Below are positions 6,983 through 15,349 of a DNA stretch of 33,381 nucleotides, one piece after another. Under the pieces are notes generated by a model. The model was not told the DNA's origin and searched no databases. It saw nothing but the letters and a program-made list of their open reading frames with translations. The stretch covers positions 1 through 33,381 of the forward strand of contig JAZUSJ010000215.1 in the NCBI GenBank assembly GCA_045606685.1. Reading direction: 5' to 3'. The stretch's first letter is position 1. Each line of letters opens with the position of its first letter. The DNA is from SVQP01 sp045606685. GTDB lineage: Bacteria > Bacillota > Clostridia > Oscillospirales > CAG-272. The translations under genes were made by a program, and so were the position numbers.

Positions 6983-7015
6983 ATCTAGCGCGTCTGCCAA
7001 TTCCGCCATACCCGC
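6929..7015 (-). tRNA. tRNA-Leu (anticodon CAG)
   Basis: Acceptor GCGGGTA pairs with TACCCGC. The D-arm is TGGCGGAATTGGCAGACGCG, and the anticodon stem-loop CTAGA-TTCAGGT-TCTAG gives anticodon CAG. A long variable arm (GTGGGGGCAACTTCGTGG) marks a class II tRNA, and the T-arm is GGTTCAAGTCC. CCA is encoded. It is co-transcribed downstream of tRNA-Leu(GAG), 36 bp apart. Confidence 0.97.
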
Positions 7016-7051
7016 ATATTACGGTACTCGGCTCACACCTCGTACCGTTTT

Positions 7052-7136
7052 TGGTGCGAGAAACGGGACTTGAACCCGTACGGTGTAAACCACACGCCCC
7101 TCAAACGTGCGCGTCTGCCAGTTCCGCCACTCTCGC
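7052..7136 (-). tRNA. tRNA-Leu (anticodon GAG)
   Basis: Acceptor GCGAGAG pairs with TTCTCGC (one G-T). The anticodon stem-loop CACGT-TTGAGGG-GCGTG gives anticodon GAG. The variable arm is TGGTTTACACC, the T-arm GGGTTCAAGTCCC, and CCA is encoded. First gene of a two-tRNA unit read from the promoter at 7174-7201. Confidence 0.97.
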
Positions 7137-7173
7137 ATTCGCTGCCTTGGCTCGCTCACCGGCAACGAATAAT

Positions 7174-7201
7174 ATTATACACCTTTTTCGAAATTTGTCA
7201 A
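7174..7201 (-). promoter_or_regulatory. Promoter of the tRNA-Leu pair
   Basis: TTGACA (7196-7201), 16 bp spacer, TATAAT (7174-7179) on the minus strand, about 38 bp upstream of the first tRNA. Confidence 0.85.
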
Positions 7202-7223
7202 TACCTTTTTGCAAAGTTTTTTG

Positions 7224-7251
7224 AAAAAATTTTCAGGCATTTTTTCATGCC
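7224..7251 (-). terminator. Possible terminator of the membrane-protein gene
   Basis: GGCAT-GAAAAA-ATGCC hairpin followed by TGAAAATTTTTT on the minus strand, about 12 bp after the stop at 7264. Short stem, imperfect T tract. Confidence 0.45.
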
Positions 7252-7263
7252 CCAAAAGTCCTT

Positions 7264-7887
7264 TTACTGCAAAGGATTTTGCTCCTCCGCACCGTTTTCT
7301 TCCTCTGCGTTTGCATACTCCTCTGCCGGTTGGACGTAGGTTTTTTTCTGCTGTCGCTCCTCAAGCAGGGCTTCCCTGTCCGCATATCTTTTGAGCATTC
7401 CGTAATACTGCGGGAAGCTCATAAACAAGGTATACAGCGCGGCAAAGATCAAAAATGCACCGATAAAGAGCAGGAGGCTGACGTCCTTGGTTGCCATGGA
7501 GCATTCAGACGTGTATTCGCTGCCGTATTTCATCCAGCCTGCTAAATACAGCACGCCGCCGTTTACCCACGGAGAAAAGCCGAACAAAAATCCCAGCACG
7601 AAATGTGCGCCCAGCGCCATGCCGATGGCCGGAAACACCGTGCTTTTATCAAAGGATGCAAAATGATACCCTTCCCAAAACGACACCGCACTCAGGATCA
7701 GGCCGCTGATAATCACGGTCAAAAACAGTCTGATCACGCTTGCGGCATGCGTTTCCTCCAGCACCGCAATGGTATTCAGGCCACGCATGGCCAGATCCGC
7801 GATCAGATAAGAGCCTGTCGCAGCAAAGGCAAACAAAAGTAAATAAACCACGGCCAGAACAAGCCGTTCAGACATCTTACTGCTCAC
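7264..7887 (-). CDS. Four-helix membrane protein of unknown function
   Basis: A 207-residue protein with hydrophobic segments near 9-30, 48-68, 83-106 and 136-160. Its charged C-terminal tail is rich in Glu and Gln (EERQQKKTYVQPAEEYANAEEENGAEEQ). I do not recognise a family. A GTG at 7887 has GGTGGG upstream and lies inside the end of the DUF1836 gene. An ATG four codons later (7875) directly follows the DUF1836 stop. Either way the two genes overlap or abut, implying translational coupling and a shared role. Confidence 0.75.
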   Translation of the reverse strand: MSSKMSERLVLAVVYLLLFAFAATGSYLIADLAMRGLNTIAVLEETHAASVIRLFLTVIISGLILSAVSFWEGYHFASFDKSTVFPAIGMALGAHFVLGFLFGFSPWVNGGVLYLAGWMKYGSEYTSECSMATKDVSLLLFIGAFLIFAALYTLFMSFPQYYGMLKRYADREALLEERQQKKTYVQPAEEYANAEEENGAEEQNPLQ

Positions 7888-8467
7888 GGCTGCCCACCAG
7901 TTTATTGACCAGCTCGTCCGAGCGGTGCTTGATCAGCGTTGCATAGTATGCAACCACGATGGCCTCCAGCGCGTCGGTCAAGCGTTCTCTTGCGCCCTCC
8001 ATGACCTCTGTATATCCTGCTGTCTGCTCCTCGATGACGTGACGGATAGACGAGAACGAGCATTGATTCTGCTCCACCAGTGCATCCAGAATGCGGCAGA
8101 TATAATCGTAAAGCACGCTTGCACGAATGATATCGTCGCTTGCGTCCTCCAGGTCACCGTTGATATATTCCAGCATATAGGCGATCTTATCCAGCTGCAT
8201 GCAGGGACGCAGCATATTGATGATCAGGATATATGCCACCTGATCAATATTGTATTTTTTGGACTTGGACAGCGGAACCCAGCCTCTCTTGGTCCAGTTC
8301 TGCAGCGTTGAGCCGTCGATCCCCGAAATATCACGGATCTGCGTCAGCATTACACCGTCACTGATAAAGAAGATCTTGGACAAAAATGCCATGCCCGTCA
8401 GGCCGTCCATATCTGCCCTGCGCAACTTGGTACCCGGGATAAGCGAATCATGTATATGTAAATTCAT
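7877..8467 (-). CDS. DUF1836 family, MerR-like putative regulator
   Basis: A 196-residue protein whose core (GVMLTQIRDISGIDGSTLQN, WTKRGWVPLSKSKKYN, QVAYILIINMLRPCMQLDKI, YINGDLEDASDDII) matches the DUF1836 signature. This is a Firmicutes family with a MerR-like helix-turn-helix, presumed to bind DNA. The start has a strong AGGAGG. Its promoter contains a dyad in the spacer, consistent with autoregulation. It overlaps the membrane-protein gene downstream, which may be its target or signal partner. Family assignment is from motif memory; the target is unknown. Confidence 0.8.
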   Translation of the reverse strand: MNLHIHDSLIPGTKLRRADMDGLTGMAFLSKIFFISDGVMLTQIRDISGIDGSTLQNWTKRGWVPLSKSKKYNIDQVAYILIINMLRPCMQLDKIAYMLEYINGDLEDASDDIIRASVLYDYICRILDALVEQNQCSFSSIRHVIEEQTAGYTEVMEGARERLTDALEAIVVAYYATLIKHRSDELVNKLVGSREQ

Positions 8468-8496
8468 ATGTTTCCTCCTTTTCTTATAGTATATTA

Positions 8497-8525
8497 ATTA
8501 TATATCACAGTCACGTGATTGTCAA
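8497..8525 (-). promoter_or_regulatory. Promoter of the DUF1836 gene with spacer dyad
   Basis: TTGACA (8520-8525), 17 bp spacer, TATAAT (8497-8502) on the minus strand. The spacer contains ATCAC/GTGAT arms around a TCACGTGA palindrome, a likely repressor site. Confidence 0.75.
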
Positions 8526-8595
8526 CCGCTTTTTGATAATTTTAAAATAAATATCATATATTGTTTTCAAATAATCCTTTGGAGTTTTTCTTACT

Positions 8596-9165
8596 ATGAA
8601 GCTGCAATTTTCTATCACCCCCGCGACCTTTATTCTGATCCTTTGCATGATCGCAACCACACCGCTCGTACCACTGAGCGCAAGCCTTTGCGCCGCTGCC
8701 ATACACGAGCTTGGACATATCATTGCCGCAAGACTGCTCTCGATAGACCTTACGCACATGCGACTTGACGTGCTTGGCGCACGGCTGAACACAACGGGCA
8801 GGCTGTATGCATACTCGGAAATGACCATGCTTTGCTTTGCGGGACCGCTTATCAATTTTTTGTGCTTTGCGCTCTCCTTCCCTTTTTCAGGCACCGCTTT
8901 CTGGCTTGCGGAATTTTCGCTATCCAGTCTATCTCTCGGCTTACTCAATCTGCTGCCCATCGACGGCTTTGATGGTGGCAGGATCCTGCACGGTCTTTTA
9001 TGCAGGTTTTTGCCGCTGAGAGTTGCTGAGCGCATGATTCTGGTTTTGAGCTTTTGCTGTATTTTTTTGCTGTGGGCGATCTCGGTTTGGCTGCTTTTGC
9101 GTACAGGCAACTCACTGACGCTTTTTGTGTTCTCCTGCTGCCTTTTTTGCATGCTGTTCGTTTGA
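8596..9165 (+). CDS. M50-family membrane metalloprotease (SpoIVFB/S2P-like)
   Basis: A 189-residue intramembrane zinc protease. The zinc motif HELGH sits in AAAIHELGHIIAARL (residues about 36-50), and the second-ligand motif LLPIDGFDGGRIL is near 118-130. Several hydrophobic helices surround both. Family members cleave membrane-bound regulators, for example pro-sigma-K processing by SpoIVFB in sporulation. The length is short for SpoIVFB, and no CBS or PDZ domain is present. The start follows GGAG at about 12 nt. It is transcribed divergently from the DUF1836 gene. The substrate is unknown. Confidence 0.87.
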   Translation: MKLQFSITPATFILILCMIATTPLVPLSASLCAAAIHELGHIIAARLLSIDLTHMRLDVLGARLNTTGRLYAYSEMTMLCFAGPLINFLCFALSFPFSGTAFWLAEFSLSSLSLGLLNLLPIDGFDGGRILHGLLCRFLPLRVAERMILVLSFCCIFLLWAISVWLLLRTGNSLTLFVFSCCLFCMLFV

Positions 9166-9286
9166 TCAAAAAAGCGAGAAAAAACGAGAATTTCAGAGGA
9201 AATCAAAGAAAAATCAAGAAAACCGATACCTTTTGCAAGTCATTGACAGAAATTTCGTGATTTTTCAAAGAATTTTGCGAAATCTA

Positions 9287-9315
9287 TTGCAATTTTCCTA
9301 TGAATCTGTTAGAAT
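9287..9315 (+). promoter_or_regulatory. Promoter of potABCD
   Basis: TTGCAA (9287-9292), 17 bp spacer, TAGAAT (9310-9315). The predicted transcript would have a 5' leader of about 40 nt before potA. The rest of 9166-9286 is AT-rich with no gene. Confidence 0.7.
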
Positions 9316-9353
9316 ATTATTATTCTCTATTTTTCTGTCTAAAAGGAGTATTG

Positions 9354-9371
9354 ATGCGAAGTGAACGATAA
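9354..9371 (+). other. Five-codon mini-ORF overlapping the potA start
   Basis: ATG CGA AGT GAA CGA TAA (MRSER) starts 6 nt after AAGGAG, the ideal distance, and ends inside the potA coding region. The potA GTG itself is 13 nt from that ribosome binding site. It may be a leader peptide for coupled initiation or a chance ATG. Confidence 0.3.
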
Positions 9372-10482
9372 TGTTTTGGTTCGGCTCAAAGGAGTTTCCA
9401 AGGCGTTTGACGGTGAGCCTGTTTTAAGGGCCATCGACCTGGAAATTCACGACAAGGAGTTTGTCACTCTGCTTGGTCCCTCGGGTTGCGGTAAAACCAC
9501 AACGCTGCGGATCATCGGCGGCTTTGTGTCCCCCGATTCCGGTGACGTGGAATTCGGTGGTCAACGTATCAACGACGTTCCTGCCTACAAAAGGCACGTG
9601 AACACCGTATTTCAGCGGTATGCCCTGTTCCCTCATTTGAACGTATATGAGAACATCGCATTCGGACTTAAAGTACAAAAGGTTAAAAAGGACGAGATCG
9701 AGCGCCGCGTCAAGGAAATGCTTGAGCTTGTCAATCTCAAGGGCTTTGAAAAACGCCACGTCGGCAATCTTTCGGGCGGCCAGCAGCAGCGTGTGGCAAT
9801 CGCACGCGCACTGATCAACCGTCCCAAGCTGCTGCTTCTGGACGAGCCTTTGGGAGCGCTTGACCTCAAGCTGCGCAAGGATATGCAAAAGGAGCTGAAG
9901 AATATTCAGCGTGAGACGGGCATTACCTTTATATACGTGACGCACGACCAGGAGGAGGCACTCTCCATGTCGGACACCGTTGTGGTCATGGCAGACGGTG
10001 CGATCCAGCAGATCGGCACTCCTACCGATATTTATAACGAGCCCATCAACGCATTCGTTGCCGACTTTATCGGTGAATCCAACATTCTGGACGGCACCAT
10101 GCCCTGTGATTACAAGGCCAAGATCGCCGGCCATGTGTTCGATTGCCTGGACAGTGGCTTTGCCCCCGATGAAAAGGTGGATATCGTGATCCGCCCCGAG
10201 GACGTTGACGTGGTTGACGTTAAGGACGGCATGCTGATCGGCACCGTTTCGGGCGTGACCTTCAAGGGTGATTACTACGAGATCATCGTGGACGTACAGG
10301 GATTTAAGTGGATGCTGGAGACCTCTGACTTTGTGGCAGAGGGACAGACCATCGGTCTGCACATTCAGCCCGACGCGATCCACGTCATGAAAAAGTCCGA
10401 GTATTCGGGCAAGTTCGGTGACTACTCCACCTTCTCCGATGAAATGGACCACCTCTCCGACGTGGTCGACGAGGAGGAATGA
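9361..10482 (+). CDS. potA: Spermidine/putrescine ABC transporter ATP-binding protein PotA
   Basis: Hydrolyses ATP to drive polyamine import through PotBC. The 373-residue protein shows Walker A GPSGCGKTT (about residues 40-48), a Q-loop region, the ABC signature LSGGQQQR, Walker B LLLLDEP, the switch His in VTHDQEEA and a C-terminal TOBE-like domain (IRPEDVDVVD ... IHVMKK). A stop lies immediately upstream in frame, which forces a GTG start at 9361. First gene of the potABCD operon; its stop overlaps the region where potB starts. Confidence 0.95.
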   Translation: MNDNVLVRLKGVSKAFDGEPVLRAIDLEIHDKEFVTLLGPSGCGKTTTLRIIGGFVSPDSGDVEFGGQRINDVPAYKRHVNTVFQRYALFPHLNVYENIAFGLKVQKVKKDEIERRVKEMLELVNLKGFEKRHVGNLSGGQQQRVAIARALINRPKLLLLDEPLGALDLKLRKDMQKELKNIQRETGITFIYVTHDQEEALSMSDTVVVMADGAIQQIGTPTDIYNEPINAFVADFIGESNILDGTMPCDYKAKIAGHVFDCLDSGFAPDEKVDIVIRPEDVDVVDVKDGMLIGTVSGVTFKGDYYEIIVDVQGFKWMLETSDFVAEGQTIGLHIQPDAIHVMKKSEYSGKFGDYSTFSDEMDHLSDVVDEEE

Positions 10483-10484
10483 GC

Positions 10485-11339
10485 ATGAACCGTACTGCTA
10501 AAGGGCCGCTGTCGCGCTTGCTTGCGACGCCGCACATTCTCTGGAGTGTGCTGTTTATTCTCATCCCCTTGGCGTTCGTTGCGTTTTATGCTTTCACGGA
10601 TAACGATCTGCATTTCACCATGACGCATATCTCCGAATTCTTTACCCCAAAATATTTGGGCGTATTTCTGCGTTCGGTAAAGCTTGCGGCCATTGCAACC
10701 GTGATCTGTCTTCTGATCGGCTATCCTGCCGCATATTTCATCTCCCGCACCTCCCCCAGCGCTCAAAAGGTGCTTGTGGTTCTGATCATGCTCCCCATGT
10801 GGACCAACTTCATCATCCGTACCTACGCTTTGTCCGAGGTACTGGAGGTGCTCAACAACGCCATAGTATACGTACTCTCACTTTTGCCCGAGAGTATGGT
10901 TCCCATCGCGCTTGATCCCAAGCCCGATATTGTCATCTACAACGAAACCGCTGTCGTCATCGGTATGGTATACGACTTTTTGCCCTATATGATCCTGCCC
11001 ATTTACTCGATCATGGCCAAACTGGATTACCGCCTTGTTGAGGCAGCGCAGGATCTTGGCTGCAACGCCTTCGGCGTTTTGCGCAAGGTCATTTTGCCGC
11101 TGAGTATTCCCGGTGTGCTTTCGGGCATTACCATGGTTTTCGTTCCCTCGATCTCCACCTTCTACATTTCCAATCAGCTGGGCGGCATTTTCCTGATCGG
11201 TGATATCATTGATTATTATTACTATAACAACAATCACCACTTTGCCGCTGCGCTTTCCTTCGTACTGATGCTGATCCTGCTTGCAGGTCTGATCTTTATG
11301 AACCGCTTTGGCGATAACGACAAGGAGGGTGCGCGATGA
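10485..11339 (+). CDS. potB: Spermidine/putrescine ABC transporter permease PotB
   Basis: Inner-membrane permease of the polyamine importer, about 284 residues with six predicted helices. The binding-protein-dependent transport signature (EAAQDLGCNAFGVLRKVILP) docks on the ATPase. Two ATGs lie 6 bp apart at the potA stop. The second (10485) is chosen because GAGGAGGA is 7 nt upstream, whereas the first sits almost on the ribosome binding site. Overlaps potC by 4 bp. Confidence 0.95.
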   Translation: MNRTAKGPLSRLLATPHILWSVLFILIPLAFVAFYAFTDNDLHFTMTHISEFFTPKYLGVFLRSVKLAAIATVICLLIGYPAAYFISRTSPSAQKVLVVLIMLPMWTNFIIRTYALSEVLEVLNNAIVYVLSLLPESMVPIALDPKPDIVIYNETAVVIGMVYDFLPYMILPIYSIMAKLDYRLVEAAQDLGCNAFGVLRKVILPLSIPGVLSGITMVFVPSISTFYISNQLGGIFLIGDIIDYYYYNNNHHFAAALSFVLMLILLAGLIFMNRFGDNDKEGAR

Positions 11340-12202
11340 ATAAAAACAAATTCTGGGCGAATTTCTATTTGTTCATGGTGTTCTTCTTCCTGTTCGCGCC
11401 CATCGCGGTCATGATCCTCTTTTCCTTTAACGCAGGTAAGAGCACCTCTGTATTCGAGGGATTTTCCTTGGATTGGTATGCCGAAATGATCTCCAACGAG
11501 GCGATCCTGGAGGCGGTGCGCAACACGCTTTTGCTGGCAGTGACCTCCTCGGTCATCTCCACGGTGCTTGGCACGGTTGCCGCTTACGGTATCAACAAAA
11601 TGCGCTCGGCAGGCGTGCGCGCCACGCTTATGACCGTGACGCAGATCCCTATGATCAATCCCGAGATCATTACCGGTTTTTCATTTACCCTTTTGTTTGT
11701 ATTTGTCGGAACGCTTTTGCACGTTTCCGAAACCTTCAGCTTCTGGACCATGCTGATCGCGCACGTGACATTCTCGCTTCCTTACGTCATGCTGCAGATC
11801 ATGCCCAAGCTCAAGCAGATGGACAAGTCCCTGCCCGAGGCCGCCATGGACCTTGGCTGCAATCCCGTGCAGTCCTTTTTCAAGGTAGAGCTGCCCGAGA
11901 TCATGCCCGGTATCGTTACCGGTCTGATCATGGCATTCACGCTCTCGCTTGATGACTTTGTCATCAGCTACTTTACCAAGGGCTCCGGCTTTACAACACT
12001 GCCCATTCTGATCTACGGTGAGGTCAGAAAATCGGTCAAGCCGGATATCTATGCGCTGGCCACCGTGATTTTTGTCACGGTTCTGATCTTCCTGATCCTG
12101 TTCAATATGCTCAGCACCGACGAGGATGCCAAGGCAAAAAGACAGCAGCAGCGCGAAAAGGCTCGCGCACGCAGAATTCGAGTAAAGGAGGAAAAGAAAT
12201 GA
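11336..12202 (+). CDS. potC: Spermidine/putrescine ABC transporter permease PotC
   Basis: Second permease of the importer, 288 residues, six helices. The EAA loop reads EAAMDLGCNPVQSFFKVELP. The C-terminus is a basic tail (AKRQQQREKARARRIR) on the cytosolic side. ATG at 11336 overlaps the potB TGA and is preceded by AAGGAGGG. Its own stop overlaps the potD start by 4 bp, so the four genes are translationally coupled. Confidence 0.95.
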   Translation: MNKNKFWANFYLFMVFFFLFAPIAVMILFSFNAGKSTSVFEGFSLDWYAEMISNEAILEAVRNTLLLAVTSSVISTVLGTVAAYGINKMRSAGVRATLMTVTQIPMINPEIITGFSFTLLFVFVGTLLHVSETFSFWTMLIAHVTFSLPYVMLQIMPKLKQMDKSLPEAAMDLGCNPVQSFFKVELPEIMPGIVTGLIMAFTLSLDDFVISYFTKGSGFTTLPILIYGEVRKSVKPDIYALATVIFVTVLIFLILFNMLSTDEDAKAKRQQQREKARARRIRVKEEKK

Positions 12203-13392
12203 AGCTTTGTAAGATTTCTTCCCTTCTTTTAGCTCTGATCCTGCTTTTGCCCTGCGCCGCTTCCCTTTCGGCTTGTGACAGCGCTTATGACGTGGTACTC
12301 AACGTCTATAACTGGGGCGAATACATCTCGGACGGCTCTTACGACTCACTTAACGTCAACAAGGCGTTCGAGCAGTGGTACTTTGAGCAGACGGGCGTAC
12401 GCGTAAAGGTCAATTACGACACCTACGATTCCAACGAAAGCTTGCGTGCCAAGCTGGAATCCGGCTCTGCAAGCTACGACGTCATCATTCCCTCCGACTA
12501 CATGATCGACTACTTTATCGAGCACGACATGCTTCTGGAGCTGAATTTTGATCACATCCCCAACTTTGAAAAAAACATTCCCGAGCAGTTCAGAAATCTG
12601 TTCTACGATCCTGAGAACAAATACACCGTTCCTTACACCTACGGCATGGTCGGCATTGTGTACGATACCAACATCGTCACGGACATTGAGCCAAAGGACG
12701 TAACGTGGGATCTGATGTGGAGCGAGGAGTATGCCAAACAGATCCTGCAGTTTGACAACTCCAGGGACGCATTCGGAACCGCGATGTACAAGCTTGGCAT
12801 CAGCGTCAACTCCAACCGCCCCGACGAGTGGGAATTGGCATATCGGGAGCTGGCTGCGCAAAAGCCGCTGCTCAAGAGATACGTCATGGACCAGGTATTC
12901 AACATGATGGAATCGGGAGATGCCGCCATTGCCGCTTATTATGCCGGTGACTGCATTACCATGATGGAAAACTCTTCGGAGAACGTAAATCTGCAGTTTG
13001 GCTACCCCAGAGATAAGGACGGCAATATCTGCACCAATCTTTTCATGGACGCCATGTGCATTCCCACCTGTGCCAAGAACAAGGAGATTGCCGAGGCATA
13101 TATCAACTTTATGCTCAGCACCGACGCTGTGATCGGCGGCGAGGTTTGCGATGTGGCAAGGGCCAATGCGGAATACATTTACTATGCAACTCCCAACAGC
13201 GCAGTCTATGAAAACCCCGAATACCAGGAGGCTCTTGGTATGGGTGACGAGGAATGCGACTATTATGAGATGCTTTATCCCGAAGGCTTTGATTTTTCGG
13301 CATCCTATAACGAGTTTGCCTATGCAAATCTCGATCCCGAGCTGCTCGCATTTATCTCCGACCTTTGGTTGGATCTGAAATTATTGGATTAA
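12199..13392 (+). CDS. potD: Spermidine/putrescine-binding lipoprotein PotD
   Basis: Substrate-binding component, lipid-anchored outside the membrane. Signal peptide with lipobox ASLSAC (Cys at about residue 26), then the family opening VVLNVYNWGEYISDGSY. The periplasmic-binding-protein type II fold includes KLESGSASYDVIIPSDYMI and YTYGMVGIVYDT. At 397 residues it is slightly longer than proteobacterial PotD (about 348). Start preceded by AAAGGAGG. Which polyamine it prefers cannot be read from sequence. Last gene of the operon, followed by a hairpin terminator. Confidence 0.95.
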   Translation: MKLCKISSLLLALILLLPCAASLSACDSAYDVVLNVYNWGEYISDGSYDSLNVNKAFEQWYFEQTGVRVKVNYDTYDSNESLRAKLESGSASYDVIIPSDYMIDYFIEHDMLLELNFDHIPNFEKNIPEQFRNLFYDPENKYTVPYTYGMVGIVYDTNIVTDIEPKDVTWDLMWSEEYAKQILQFDNSRDAFGTAMYKLGISVNSNRPDEWELAYRELAAQKPLLKRYVMDQVFNMMESGDAAIAAYYAGDCITMMENSSENVNLQFGYPRDKDGNICTNLFMDAMCIPTCAKNKEIAEAYINFMLSTDAVIGGEVCDVARANAEYIYYATPNSAVYENPEYQEALGMGDEECDYYEMLYPEGFDFSASYNEFAYANLDPELLAFISDLWLDLKLLD

Positions 13393-13397
13393 AAAAC

Positions 13398-13421
13398 AAG
13401 AGCCGCTCACGCGGCTCTTTG
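13398..13421 (+). terminator. Terminator of potABCD
   Basis: AAGAGCCGC-TCAC-GCGGCTCTT hairpin followed by TGTTTG, 5 bp after the potD stop. The T tract is short, so some read-through into the next gene (13436) is possible. Confidence 0.7.
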
Positions 13422-13435
13422 TTTGTGAGGTTAAC

Positions 13436-14590
13436 ATGCAAAAGACCATTCGTTTATTTGATATTGACAGCTACATGCAAAGCTTTGACGCGACGGTTCT
13501 CTCTTGCAATACTGACGGGGAACGCTTTGCCGTCGTGCTTGATCAGACCGCGTTTTTCCCCGAGGAGGGCGGTCAGTGTGCCGACGGAGGTACGCTTGGC
13601 GGCGCACAGGTGCTTGACGTGCAGGAGAGTGACGGCGTGATCTGCCATTACGTCAGTGAAGCTCTGCCCGTAGGGCAATCCGTTCACGGTCAGCTGGACT
13701 TCCCTGCCCGCTATCTGCGCATGCAGATCCATTCCGGCGAGCATATCGTATCCGGGCTGATGCACAAAAAATACGGCTTTCATAACGTAGGTTTTCACTT
13801 GGGCGGTGAGATCACCATGGATTTCGACGGTGAGCTGACGCGCGAGCAGCTGGACGAGGTGGAGGATGAGGCCAACCGTATCATCTATGAAAACGTGGCG
13901 ATCACGGCAGAATATCCAAGTGCCGAGGTTCTGGCTGCCACCGAGTACCGCTCCAAGCTGGATCTGTCTGAAAACGTGCGCCTTGTCACCATTGGGCAAT
14001 ACGACGTTTGCGCTTGCTGCGCTCCGCACGTGGCGCGCACGGGAGAGATCGGCATGATCAAGCTGCTGGATGCCATTCGCTACAAGGGCGGCATCCGCAT
14101 CCACTTTTTGGCAGGCAGCGCGGCTCTTGCACACTATCGCAAGACCTGGCAGGACGTAGCGACTCTGTCCGCCATGCTTTCTGTCAAGCAAAGCGAGGTG
14201 GTACAGGGCGTGCAGAAAAAAGAGGCTGAGATCGAAAAACGCTCTGCAACCATCGCATCCCTGCGCCGTCAGCTGCTGGACTTCAAGATCGCAGCACTTG
14301 AGCAAACCCAAGGAAACCTCTGCATATTCACGGATGATCCCGACATGCTGTCCCTGCGCCTGCTTGTCAATGCGGGAGTGGAGAAATGCACGGGCATCTG
14401 CGCAGCCTTTTCGGGCAGCGATACAGACGGATACCGTTATATCATAGGCTCTGCATCGGTCGATCTGCGAGCAGCCTCCAAACAGATAAACGCCGCCCTT
14501 GGCGGCAAGGGCGGCGGCAGCCCGCAAATGATCCAGGGCAGCTGCACGGCTGCAGAGCAGGACATTCGCGCTTATTTTGGCAGTTTATAA
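13436..14590 (+). CDS. AlaX-type alanyl-tRNA editing protein with DHHA1 domain
   Basis: Free-standing trans-editing enzyme that hydrolyses mischarged Ser- or Gly-tRNA(Ala). The 384-residue protein resembles the AlaRS editing half. It has an AlaRS-like beta-barrel start (FFPEEGGQCADGG), zinc motif H99-SGE-H103, and second motif C194-CAP-H198 in place of the more usual CGGTH. A predicted coiled segment (about 235-275) and a DHHA1 domain ending in the GGKGGGSPQMIQG glycine loop follow. It sits right behind the pot terminator and overlaps the convergent EEP gene by 6 bp. Confidence 0.9.
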   Translation: MQKTIRLFDIDSYMQSFDATVLSCNTDGERFAVVLDQTAFFPEEGGQCADGGTLGGAQVLDVQESDGVICHYVSEALPVGQSVHGQLDFPARYLRMQIHSGEHIVSGLMHKKYGFHNVGFHLGGEITMDFDGELTREQLDEVEDEANRIIYENVAITAEYPSAEVLAATEYRSKLDLSENVRLVTIGQYDVCACCAPHVARTGEIGMIKLLDAIRYKGGIRIHFLAGSAALAHYRKTWQDVATLSAMLSVKQSEVVQGVQKKEAEIEKRSATIASLRRQLLDFKIAALEQTQGNLCIFTDDPDMLSLRLLVNAGVEKCTGICAAFSGSDTDGYRYIIGSASVDLRAASKQINAALGGKGGGSPQMIQGSCTAAEQDIRAYFGSL

Positions 14591-15283
14591 GGTGACGTCA
14601 CACACCAGCATATTGTGATCGGTCACGCGGCTTGTCGTGGTATCCACGGTATGTACGTTTTGCACGTCGTAGCCAAGATACAGCACGTTGTCGATCGAGC
14701 GATCGGCATAGGTGTAAAGTCCGCAATTTGCATATCTGAGCATTGGCAGATACTTTGCGATCTTATCGGGATTGGTATTGAAATCCCCGCAGCAAAGGAT
14801 TCTGCCATTGTTTTTTTGCATATAGTCCGAAAGAATATCTCCAAGGCACAGCATGGTTTCGGTGTTTGCCTCGTCACTCTCCACCGACAGGTGCGTGTTG
14901 AACACCGTAACGCGCTCACCGTCCACGTCCAGCACGACAAAGCCGCAGGACGTTCCCTGCTTTGCGATCCTGACCGCGAAATTTTGCGTCTGCGCCTCGA
15001 TGATGGGGTAACGCGAAAGAACGGCCGTGCCGTATTCACCGCCCTGAAAATCGCGGATTTTGATGAAATAGGAGTATGCATATCCTGCCATTTGCGCAAG
15101 GCTTGCGGTCATATCCACGCCCTGTGAGCGTGTGCAGACCTTGTCCACCTCCTGCAGACACACAACGCCAAAGCGCTCGTCCGCAATCACGTCTGCCAGC
15201 AACTGCAAATTCTCATCCGTATAATGCCCGTGCAAAAAATGCGACGAGCAGATATTAAAGCTTATCAATCGAAAGAAACTCAT
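14585..15283 (-). CDS. Endonuclease/exonuclease/phosphatase (EEP) fold hydrolase
   Basis: A 232-residue Mg-dependent phosphodiester or phosphomonoester hydrolase. Motifs in order: RLISFNIC (Asn), VVCLQEVD (catalytic Glu), AVLSRYPI, VFNTHLSVE (Asn/His), CCGDFNTNPD (Asp/Asn) and RVTDHNMLVCDV (Asp-His). No signal peptide is seen, so it is probably cytosolic. The substrate could be nucleic acid, lipid headgroup or sugar phosphate. ATG at 15283 is chosen because AGAGGTG lies 6 nt upstream; in-frame GTG and ATG just before it lack spacing. The two convergent genes share their last 6 bp. Confidence 0.85.
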   Translation of the reverse strand: MSFFRLISFNICSSHFLHGHYTDENLQLLADVIADERFGVVCLQEVDKVCTRSQGVDMTASLAQMAGYAYSYFIKIRDFQGGEYGTAVLSRYPIIEAQTQNFAVRIAKQGTSCGFVVLDVDGERVTVFNTHLSVESDEANTETMLCLGDILSDYMQKNNGRILCCGDFNTNPDKIAKYLPMLRYANCGLYTYADRSIDNVLYLGYDVQNVHTVDTTTSRVTDHNMLVCDVTL

Positions 15284-15303
15284 ATCCATCACCTCTTTGC
15301 TTC

Positions 15304-15332
15304 ATTGTAACACAAAACAGTGTTTTGGTAAA
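15304..15332 (-). promoter_or_regulatory. Possible promoter of the EEP gene
   Basis: TTTACC (15327-15332), 17 bp spacer, TACAAT (15304-15309) on the minus strand. The spacer holds the perfect dyad AAAACA-G-TGTTTT (15314-15326). The -35 is weak. Confidence 0.45.
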
Positions 15333-15349
15333 GAGGTTATAAAAATTTC

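Noticed and set aside
9166..9286. Riboswitch upstream of potA
   Set aside because: Sequence is AT-rich without convincing stems and lies mostly upstream of the predicted promoter.
9424..10452. Long minus-strand ORF (342 codons) opposite potA
   Set aside because: Antisense shadow of potA; no ribosome binding site, composition of a reversed coding strand, no recognisable domain.
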